This document shows positions 6,683-11,946 of a stretch of DNA of 11,946 nucleotides, in pieces. The DNA comes from an uncultured beta proteobacterium. GTDB lineage: Bacteria; Pseudomonadota; Gammaproteobacteria; Burkholderiales; Burkholderiaceae_C. The stretch is from contig CAILKA010000480.1 in NCBI GenBank assembly GCA_903834645.1, positions 1 through 11,946 of the forward strand, given 5' to 3'. The position numbers and the translations under genes are program-made. The notes beneath the pieces were generated by a model. That model was not told the origin of the DNA. It made no database searches and saw only the letters and a list, made by a program, of their open reading frames with translations. Position 1 is the first letter of the stretch, and each line of letters opens with the position of its first letter.

Positions 6683-7333
6683 ATGCACGCGCGGCGCACG
6701 TCCTGCCTGATCGGCGCGCTGGCGGTGCTTCTCGCCGCAGCGGCACCGGCCCAGACGCTCTACCGGATCGTCGGCCCGGATGGCCGGGTGACCTACACCG
6801 ACCGCCCTCCCCCGGGCGCCACGGGCGCACCGCTGGGATCCACAGCCTCCAGGCCTGCGGGCTCGGCCTCGGGGGTGGACGCCCGCGCGATGGCCGACTG
6901 GCCAGCCACACTGCGCCAGGCGGCCACGCGCTTTCCCGTCACGTTCTACGCGGCCGAAGGCTGCCCGCCCTGCGAGGAGGCGCGCCGGCTGCTCCAGCGC
7001 CGGGGCGTTCCCTACACCGAAAGGCGCGTAAGCACCGAGGAAGATGTCCGGCGACTCCAGGAGCTCACGGGCGGTCGGCTCGTGCCGGCGGCCACGATCG
7101 GGCGCCAGGCCGTGAGCGGATTCCAGGAGCAGGATTGGCAGGGCTGGCTCGACAGCGCTGGCTACCCACGCACCCGCGCGCTGCCTGCCGGCTGGCAACC
7201 GGCCCCCGCCACCCCGCTCGTGCCGCGCACGGCGGCGGTTGCGGCTGCGCCGGCCGCCTCGCAGGCCTTGCCACGGCCCCAACCGGCTCCTGCCACCGAC
7301 CCGGGTCCGGGTACCGGCGGGATACGCTTCTAG
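6683..7333 (+). CDS. Secreted DUF4124 / glutaredoxin-like thiol protein
   Basis: A 216-residue protein with a Sec-type signal peptide (basic MHARR, hydrophobic stretch to about 20, likely cleavage after APA at 21-23). Next is a DUF4124 segment (about 24-50) with the pattern LYRIVGPDGRVTYTDRPP. A glutaredoxin/thioredoxin-like domain spans about 84-158, with the redox motif CPPC at 94-97 (in YAAEGCPPCEEARRLL) and a probable cis-proline at Val134-Pro135. The last 50 residues are Ala/Pro-rich low complexity. It is predicted to act in the periplasm in thiol-disulfide exchange, but the partner is unknown. The ATG at 6683 has AGGA 5 nt upstream. The same frame is open much further upstream, but that part only shadows the peptidase gene. 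It lies 22 nt after the oligopeptidase, probably the last gene of that transcript. The CDS ends in the CTAG shared with the opposing MFS gene. Confidence 0.85.
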   Translation: MHARRTSCLIGALAVLLAAAAPAQTLYRIVGPDGRVTYTDRPPPGATGAPLGSTASRPAGSASGVDARAMADWPATLRQAATRFPVTFYAAEGCPPCEEARRLLQRRGVPYTERRVSTEEDVRRLQELTGGRLVPAATIGRQAVSGFQEQDWQGWLDSAGYPRTRALPAGWQPAPATPLVPRTAAVAAAPAASQALPRPQPAPATDPGPGTGGIRF

Positions 7334-8583
7334 CCCGAGCTGCCCCGCTCGTCACGCGGGGTGCCGCGCGGCTCCTGCAGGCCGGCCGCCAGCCATGCGC
7401 CCGCGCCGTGGCTCACCCCCACGATCCAGAAGAGCAGCGCCGGACCCACCACCGTGCCCGCCACCCCGAAAGCCAGCGGCATCGCGGTGCTCGACAGGTT
7501 GATCGCCATCGAGCGAAACGCCAGCGCCTCGCCGTGCCGATCCTGGGGCGTGAGGTGGTGCAGCGTGGAAAGCACCATCGGCTGCGAGGAGCCCAGCGTG
7601 ATGCCCAGCAGCGCCGACAGCGCCCCCATCGCCCAGGCCGACTCGGCGAACGGGTACACCGCGAAGACGAGCCCGGTGCCCACCATAGAAGCGCTCACCG
7701 CCGTGACTTCGCGTACGCGGTGCGCGATGGCGGGAATGGCCAGGCGCACGAGCGTCACGCTCAACGTGAAGGTGCCCACGATCAACCCGATCGTGGAAGC
7801 AGTCAGGCCCCGGTCGTGGCCGATGATGGGCACGGCAAAGGCATGGACGTCCCAGCCCATCGAGATCACCCAGCTCACCAGCAGCAGGCGCCGCAGCCCT
7901 GGCACCTGCAGCAGCGTCCAGGCCGGACGACGCGCAGCCGCCCCGGCTGGCGCGCACACCTCGCGCCTGGGCACCTGGCGGGCGCACAGCAACGTGAGCA
8001 GCGGCATCGCGGCCATCAGCGCGTAGGCCCAGGCGAACCCGCCCAGGTCGATCATGAAGCCCGCGGCCACCGGCCCGACGACGTTGGAAAACGAAGGCGC
8101 CACGCCCAGCCAGCTGAAGACCCGCACCCGCTCGGTGCTGTCGCGCGCCTCGGCGCCGGCCGTGTGCTGGATGGCCAGCATCCCCATGTTGGCACCGCCG
8201 CCTGCGAGCATCGCTGCCACACACAAGAGCCCGAGGTGTGGCCAGCCGTCCAGGAAGGTGGAGAGCACGGCCAGGCCGCCCGCGATGGAGACCATCACCA
8301 CCGACAGGTACACGGGCCGGTGGTAGCCGTGGCGGTCGGCCATGCGCCCCGAGTGCATCGCCAGCAGCACGGCGGCCGCCGCGAAGAGGGCGAGCAGCAA
8401 GCCGACCGTCCAGGGTCCGTGGCCTTCGCGCAGCGCCTGCAGCGCGGCGGCCATCCGCAGCCCCGCCATGGGTGCGTGCACGCCCAGCTGACCCACGATC
8501 AGGGCACGCAGCACACGCAGGTCGATCCGGCCCGCTGCCGTGCCCGCGGCGCCGGCCTCCGCGGGCTGGATGCGCTCAGGCAC
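7330..8583 (-). CDS. Major facilitator superfamily transporter
   Basis: With the start chosen here it has 417 residues and about 12 hydrophobic segments in two halves separated by a basic loop (about 201-228), the MFS layout. The family loop signature appears as GRMADRHG at 79-86 (G-x-x-x-D-R-x-G) after the second membrane segment. The substrate is not recognisable; it resembles drug/metabolite efflux-type MFS proteins. The start is uncertain. The frame extends to ATGs at 8619 and 8646, but these overlap rmuC by 44 and 71 nt. The GTG at 8581-8583 overlaps rmuC by only 8 nt, has GGAG 10 nt upstream and leaves about 25 residues before TM1, so it is preferred. It is the last gene of the reverse operon and its TAG stop lies in a CTAG shared with the convergent gene. 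Confidence 0.85.
   Translation of the reverse strand: MPERIQPAEAGAAGTAAGRIDLRVLRALIVGQLGVHAPMAGLRMAAALQALREGHGPWTVGLLLALFAAAAVLLAMHSGRMADRHGYHRPVYLSVVMVSIAGGLAVLSTFLDGWPHLGLLCVAAMLAGGGANMGMLAIQHTAGAEARDSTERVRVFSWLGVAPSFSNVVGPVAAGFMIDLGGFAWAYALMAAMPLLTLLCARQVPRREVCAPAGAAARRPAWTLLQVPGLRRLLLVSWVISMGWDVHAFAVPIIGHDRGLTASTIGLIVGTFTLSVTLVRLAIPAIAHRVREVTAVSASMVGTGLVFAVYPFAESAWAMGALSALLGITLGSSQPMVLSTLHHLTPQDRHGEALAFRSMAINLSSTAMPLAFGVAGTVVGPALLFWIVGVSHGAGAWLAAGLQEPRGTPRDERGSSG
7343..7361. repeat. GC-rich stem-loop just beyond the end of the forward operon
   Basis: CCCCGC, a 7-nt loop (TCGTCAC), then GCGGGG, starting 10 nt after the forward stop and lying within the end of the opposing MFS gene. Two more G-T wobble pairs could extend it. 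It might stall or protect the end of the folD-prlC transcript. It lacks a T-tract, so it is not a classic intrinsic terminator, and chance is a real alternative. Confidence 0.25.
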
Positions 8584-10051
8584 CCGGGGCCCGCTCCGCG
8601 AGTGCGTCGCCGGGAGCATCGGCCTCGTCGACCGAGGCTCCGGCATCGGCCAGCCCGGGCAGCAGCGTGGCGGCCTGCGTCTCCGGCAGCGCCTCCACGG
8701 CGCGCAGCTGGCGTGTCATGGCGCGCGTGCGCACCTCGGCGGCATCGATCGTGCTCGCGGCCTCGGCAAGCTTCTTGCGCGTCTTGGCCAGCACCTCGCC
8801 GAACTTCGCGAACTCGGTCTTGACGGCGCCGAGCACCTGCCAGACCTCGGCGCTGCGCTTTTCCAGCGCGAGCGTGCGAAAGCCCATCTGCAGGCTCGAC
8901 AGCGTCGCCAGCAGCGTCGTCGGCCCGGTGAGCGCGACCCGGTGATCGCGCTGCAGCGCCTGCACGAGCCCGGGGCGCCGCAGCGCCTCGGCGTACAGGC
9001 TCTCGGTGGGCAGGAAGAGGATCGCGAAGTCGGTGGTGTGCGGCGCCGCGAGGTACTTCTCCCGGATCGTGCGCGCCTCTGCATTCAGGCGCGTCTCGAG
9101 GGCGCGCGAGGCCGCCTCCACCCCCGCGGGGTCGGCGCGCTCCTGGGCATCGAGCAGCCTCTCGTAGTCCTCGCGCGGAAACTTCGCGTCGATGGGCAGC
9201 CACACCGGCGAGCCGGCATCGCCCCGGCCGGGCAGGCGCACGGCGAACTCCACCCGGGCTCCGCTGCCGGGCACGGTCTCGACGTTGGCCCCGTACTGCT
9301 CCGGCGTGAAGACCTGCTCGAGCAGCGCAGCCAGCTGCACCTCGCCGAAGATGCCGCGCGTCTTCACGTTGGTGAGCACACGGTTGAGCGAGCCCACGTC
9401 GCGTGCCAGGCCCTGCATCTCCCCCAGCCCCTTGTGTACCTGCTCGAGCCGCTCGGCCACCTGCCGGAAGCTCTCGCCCAGGCGCTGCTCGAGCGTCGCG
9501 TGCAGCTTCTCGTCCACCGTGGCTCGCATCTGCTCGAGCTTGCGCTCGTTGCCCTCCTGCAGCGCGACCAGGCGCGACTGCACGCCCTCACGCACCTCGG
9601 TGAGCTGCTGCCGGTTGCCCTCGGCCAGCCCCTGCAGCCGCGCGGCCATCTCGGTGGAAAAGGCGCGCAGCGCCGCATCCTGGGCTTCGCGCGCGGCCTG
9701 CCCCTGCTGCGACAGGGCCTGCGTGGCCTGCGTGAGCGACTGCGCCACGCCTGCCTGCGTGAGCGCCACCTGGGTGCGCAGCGTGTCGATCTGCTCGTTG
9801 TGCGTGCGCGTGGCCTGGCTCACCTGCGCCAGCAGCAGTTGCTGCAGCGAGGCCAGGTCAGCGCGGCTCGCCTGCCCCTGGCGGCCGAGCTCGTCGCGCA
9901 GTTCGCGCTCGATGCGCTCCAGGGCCTCGCGCAGCTGGCCGCCGGCCGCCTCAGCGGTCGCGTCGCGGCGCAGGCGCCAGGCGAGCACCGCCAGCGCACC
10001 CAGGCCCAGCAAGGCCAGCAAGCCCAGCACGGGCAACAGCAGTTCAGGCAT
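8576..10051 (-). CDS. rmuC: DNA recombination protein RmuC
   Basis: A 491-residue protein of the RmuC family. In E. coli, loss of RmuC increases inversion between short inverted repeats, and the family carries a predicted nuclease-like core. The N-terminus is a single membrane anchor (about 2-26), followed by a long coiled-coil region rich in Glu, Gln and Arg (about 35-210). The conserved core has TRGIFGEVQLAALLEQ (232-246 region), LPIDAKFPREDYERLL (285-300), FLPTESLYAEAL (347-357) and TGPTTLLA (376-383). IDAKFP resembles the D-x-K of PD-(D/E)XK nucleases. An ATG start at 10051 places the anchor at the N-terminus; in-frame extension further upstream only reads through the dehydrogenase gene in another frame. 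It begins 19 nt after the dehydrogenase stop. No strong Shine-Dalgarno sequence is visible, so translation may depend on the upstream gene. Its tail overlaps the MFS start. Confidence 0.94.
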   Translation of the reverse strand: MPELLLPVLGLLALLGLGALAVLAWRLRRDATAEAAGGQLREALERIERELRDELGRQGQASRADLASLQQLLLAQVSQATRTHNEQIDTLRTQVALTQAGVAQSLTQATQALSQQGQAAREAQDAALRAFSTEMAARLQGLAEGNRQQLTEVREGVQSRLVALQEGNERKLEQMRATVDEKLHATLEQRLGESFRQVAERLEQVHKGLGEMQGLARDVGSLNRVLTNVKTRGIFGEVQLAALLEQVFTPEQYGANVETVPGSGARVEFAVRLPGRGDAGSPVWLPIDAKFPREDYERLLDAQERADPAGVEAASRALETRLNAEARTIREKYLAAPHTTDFAILFLPTESLYAEALRRPGLVQALQRDHRVALTGPTTLLATLSSLQMGFRTLALEKRSAEVWQVLGAVKTEFAKFGEVLAKTRKKLAEAASTIDAAEVRTRAMTRQLRAVEALPETQAATLLPGLADAGASVDEADAPGDALAERAPGA

Positions 10052-10070
10052 GGGCAAGCGAGGCGGCCCG

Positions 10071-11105
10071 TCAGCGGGGCCGGCCCAACACCTCGGGGTT
10101 GATCGGCGTGGGCGGCGCGCCTGCCGTGAGCGCGGCGATGAGGTTATCGGCCGCGAGCTCGGCCATCGCACGGCGGGTGGCCACGGTGGCGCTCGCGATG
10201 TGCGGCGTGAGCACGACGTTGGGCACCTCGAGCAGGCCAGGATGGACCGACGGCTCGCCCTCGAAGACGTCGAGTGCCGCCGCCGCGATACGCCGCTCGC
10301 GCAGCGCCTGCGCAAGCGCCGCGTCGTCGACGATGCCGCCGCGCGCGACGTTGGTCAGCGTGGCCGTGGGCTTCATCTGTGCGAGCTCGGCCGCGCCGAT
10401 CGCGTGGTGGCTCTGCGCCGAATACGGCAGCACCAGCACCAGGTGATCCGATTCGCGCAGCAGCGTCGCCTTGTCCACGTGGCGCGCCCCGAGCGGTGCC
10501 TCGAGCTCGGGGGCCAGCCGGCTGCGGTTGTGATAGATCACGCGCATGCCGAAGCCCAGCGCCCCGCGCCGGGCGATCGCCTGGCCGATGCGGCCCATGC
10601 CGAGGATGCCGAGCGTGGCGCCGTGGACGTCGCTGCCGGTGTACATGTCGTAGGACCAGCGCGACCACTGGCCGCTGCGTAAGAAGTGTTCGCTCTCGGC
10701 GATGCGGCGCGCCGCGGCCATCATCAGCGCAAATCCAAAGTCGGCGGTTGTCTCGGTGAGCACGTCGGGCGTGTTGGTGGCCAGCACGCCCCGGGCGTTG
10801 CAGGCCGGGATGTCGAAGTTGTTGTAGCCCACCGCCATGTTGGCCACCACGCGCAGCTGCGGGTTGGCGTCGAGCACCTCGGCGTCGATGCGCTCGCTGC
10901 CGGTGGTCAGCGCCCCGGCCTTGCCGCGCAGCCGTTCGATCAGCTCGGCACGGGTGTAGACCGTGTCGTCGGGGTTGTCCTCGACCTCGAAGTGCGCGCG
11001 TAGGCGCTGCACCACCTGCGGGAAGACTGCGCGCGCGATGAGCACGCGGGGCCGCCCTTCACCCGGACCGCCCGCGCTCGCGCGGCTCGACATCGCATCG
11101 GCCAT
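10071..11105 (-). CDS. D-isomer-specific 2-hydroxyacid dehydrogenase (probable glyoxylate/hydroxypyruvate reductase)
   Basis: A 344-residue cytoplasmic enzyme that should reduce a 2-oxoacid such as glyoxylate or hydroxypyruvate to the D-2-hydroxyacid. The Rossmann motif GMGRIG is at 169-174. The predicted catalytic residues are Arg255 (NVARGGIVDD), Glu284 (FEGEP) and His302 (LTPHIAS). ANMAVGYNNFDIPACNARG and NTPDVLTETTADF are family hallmarks of the GRHPR/GhrB-like branch. After the second strand of the fold the sequence is YHNRSR (191-196), with no acidic residue, which suggests NADPH rather than NADH. The ATG at 11105 lies 8 nt after the nitroreductase stop, with GGAG 11 nt upstream inside the end of that gene; a second ATG 4 codons later is possible. 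The exact substrate (glyoxylate, hydroxypyruvate or 2-ketogluconate) cannot be decided from sequence. Confidence 0.9.
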   Translation of the reverse strand: MADAMSSRASAGGPGEGRPRVLIARAVFPQVVQRLRAHFEVEDNPDDTVYTRAELIERLRGKAGALTTGSERIDAEVLDANPQLRVVANMAVGYNNFDIPACNARGVLATNTPDVLTETTADFGFALMMAAARRIAESEHFLRSGQWSRWSYDMYTGSDVHGATLGILGMGRIGQAIARRGALGFGMRVIYHNRSRLAPELEAPLGARHVDKATLLRESDHLVLVLPYSAQSHHAIGAAELAQMKPTATLTNVARGGIVDDAALAQALRERRIAAAALDVFEGEPSVHPGLLEVPNVVLTPHIASATVATRRAMAELAADNLIAALTAGAPPTPINPEVLGRPR

Positions 11106-11113
11106 GGCTGTGC

Positions 11114-11815
11114 TCACTCCAGGAAGCGTGCGAACTCGGCCACCGGCGCGCGCTCGGTGTGCAGGGCGTTGACCCGCGCAGCCGGATCGGCCCACCCCAG
11201 CGACATCCCGCACACGACCATGCGCTCGGGCGGCAACTGCAGCTGCTCCTCGATGATGCGGTGGTACTGCGCAAAGGCCTGCTGCGGGCAGGTGTCCAGG
11301 CCGCGCCCGCGCGCGGCCACCATCACGCTTTGCAGGAACATGCCGTAGTCGAGCCAGCTGCCTTGCTGCAGGACGCGGTCGATCGTGAAGATCAGCCCCA
11401 CCGGGGCGTCGAAGAAGGCGTAGTTGCGGCCATGCTGCGCATGCATGGCGGCCTTGTCGGCCTTGCCGATGCCCAGCAAGCCGTACAGGTCCCACCCGAC
11501 CTTGCGCCGACGGTCGATGTAGGGGCTGCGCCACTCGGTCGGGTAGTAGGCGTATTCGTCCGTGTGCGTGGCGCGCTGCGCAGGATCGTCGTAAGCCGCC
11601 ACGATCTTCTGCGTGAGCGCCGACTTGGCCTCGCCCGTGAGCACCACCACCTGCCAGGGCTGGGTGTTGGTGCCCGAAGGCGCACGCGCGGCGACCTCGA
11701 GGATGCGTTCGATCGTCTCGCGCGGCACGGGGTCGGGCAGGAAGGCACGCACGGAGCGGCGCGAGGTGATGGCCGCGTCCACTGCGGCGGTGCTGTCGGG
11801 GGTGGGCTCGCTCAT
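11114..11815 (-). CDS. Nitroreductase family FMN oxidoreductase
   Basis: A 233-residue flavoprotein of the nitroreductase fold, predicted to be a dimer that uses NAD(P)H to reduce nitroaromatics, quinones or similar compounds. FMN-contact motifs are SRRSVRAF (18-25) and ARAPSGTNTQPWQ (43-55), where Ser-Gly-Thr-Asn with Gln-Pro-Trp is diagnostic. The C-terminal VCGMSLGWADP (201-211) and Arg222 complete the usual FMN pocket. A central insertion (about 75-130), rich in Tyr, Trp and Arg, probably shapes the active site; it recalls the PnbA/4-nitrobenzoate reductase group. The ATG at 11815 overlaps the stop of the upstream deacetylase-like gene as ATGA, which favours it over in-frame ATGs at 11824 and 11863. 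The physiological substrate is unknown. Confidence 0.92.
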   Translation of the reverse strand: MSEPTPDSTAAVDAAITSRRSVRAFLPDPVPRETIERILEVAARAPSGTNTQPWQVVVLTGEAKSALTQKIVAAYDDPAQRATHTDEYAYYPTEWRSPYIDRRRKVGWDLYGLLGIGKADKAAMHAQHGRNYAFFDAPVGLIFTIDRVLQQGSWLDYGMFLQSVMVAARGRGLDTCPQQAFAQYHRIIEEQLQLPPERMVVCGMSLGWADPAARVNALHTERAPVAEFARFLE

Positions 11816-11946
11816 GCCCCGCATTGTGCCGCCGGCGATTGACGCGCCCGCCACGCCCGCCACGATTCGCTGGCCAGCTCGAGCGTGCGCCGCTGGATCG
11901 CCACGGTCCGGGCCAGGTCGCGCCCATATCCACCGGCCATCGAGAC
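11812..11946 (-). CDS. Histone deacetylase family amidohydrolase, C-terminal end (runs off the right edge)
   Basis: Only the last 44 codons are present, too few for catalytic residues. The visible sequence starts VSMAGGYGRDLARTVAIQRR and continues TLELASESWRAWRARQ before the TGA at 11812-11814. The MAGGYGR-----VAIQ--T pattern is the usual C-terminal end of bacterial histone-deacetylase-like / acetylpolyamine amidohydrolase proteins, which remove acetyl groups from small amines or lysines using zinc. Supporting evidence is the ATGA overlap with the nitroreductase start, typical of a real upstream gene. The assignment rests on a short segment recalled from family members, so it is moderate. It is the first visible gene of the five-gene reverse operon; the promoter is beyond the window. 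Confidence 0.65.
   Translation of the reverse strand, partial: VSMAGGYGRDLARTVAIQRRTLELASESWRAWRARQSPAAQCGA

Noticed and set aside
4996..6699. Long antisense open frame opposite the oligopeptidase (567 codons)
   Set aside because: Its translation is His/Arg/Gln-rich without a recognisable fold and mirrors codon bias of the real gene.
7298..7307. Palindrome GACCCGGGTC near the end of the DUF4124-glutaredoxin gene, considered as a terminator stem
   Set aside because: It has no loop and no T-tract, and lies within Pro/Gly codons.
7135..8823. Long forward open frame opposite the MFS gene
   Set aside because: The translation is low complexity (Arg, His, Pro, Gln), whereas the reverse strand gives a clear 12-segment membrane protein.
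8540..10102. Forward open frame of 520 codons opposite rmuC, rich in Leu, Gln and Arg
   Set aside because: It is the antisense image of the RmuC coiled coil; the reverse strand carries the conserved RmuC motifs.

Overview
The window is a dense, high-GC stretch of bacterial chromosome in which every recognised gene belongs to a core housekeeping or common accessory family. Base composition, codon use and the combination of genes suggest a betaproteobacterium of the order Burkholderiales. This combination is aceE divergent from a PAS histidine kinase/FixJ-type pair, then folD, an M3 oligopeptidase and a DUF4124-glutaredoxin protein. The placement is an inference from recalled gene order and protein character, not from a search. 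I see no mobile element, CRISPR array, tRNA, rRNA or clear foreign island.

Left edge (1-425): the first 87 codons of aceE, the E1 subunit of pyruvate dehydrogenase, run leftward out of the window. Between aceE and the divergent kinase lies a 164-bp control region. It holds a locally AT-rich island and two inverted repeats that abut with no gap.

Forward block (426-7333): a membrane-bound sensor kinase with two PAS domains overlaps its FixJ/NarL-type response regulator by 4 nt (ATGA). After an 88-nt gap come folD, the M3 oligopeptidase (1 nt after folD) and a secreted DUF4124-glutaredoxin protein (22 nt after the peptidase). The last three look like one transcript. The kinase/regulator pair is a good candidate to control the neighbouring pyruvate dehydrogenase operon, but nothing in the sequence proves this.

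Reverse block (7330-11946): reading leftward from the right edge there are five genes. They are the C-terminal end of a histone-deacetylase-like amidohydrolase, a nitroreductase overlapping it by ATGA, a D-isomer-specific 2-hydroxyacid dehydrogenase (probably glyoxylate/hydroxypyruvate reductase), rmuC and an MFS transporter. Spacing is -4, +8, +19 and about -8 nt, so this is very likely one operon whose promoter lies beyond the right edge. Its last gene meets the forward block tail to tail, and both genes take their stop codons from one CTAG palindrome at 7330-7333.

There is no gene-free stretch over 300 bases. I find no convincing novel system here. The items most worth a second look are the paired dyads upstream of aceE, the architecture of the adjacent sensor kinase, the exported CPPC glutaredoxin-like protein and the shared CTAG stop.
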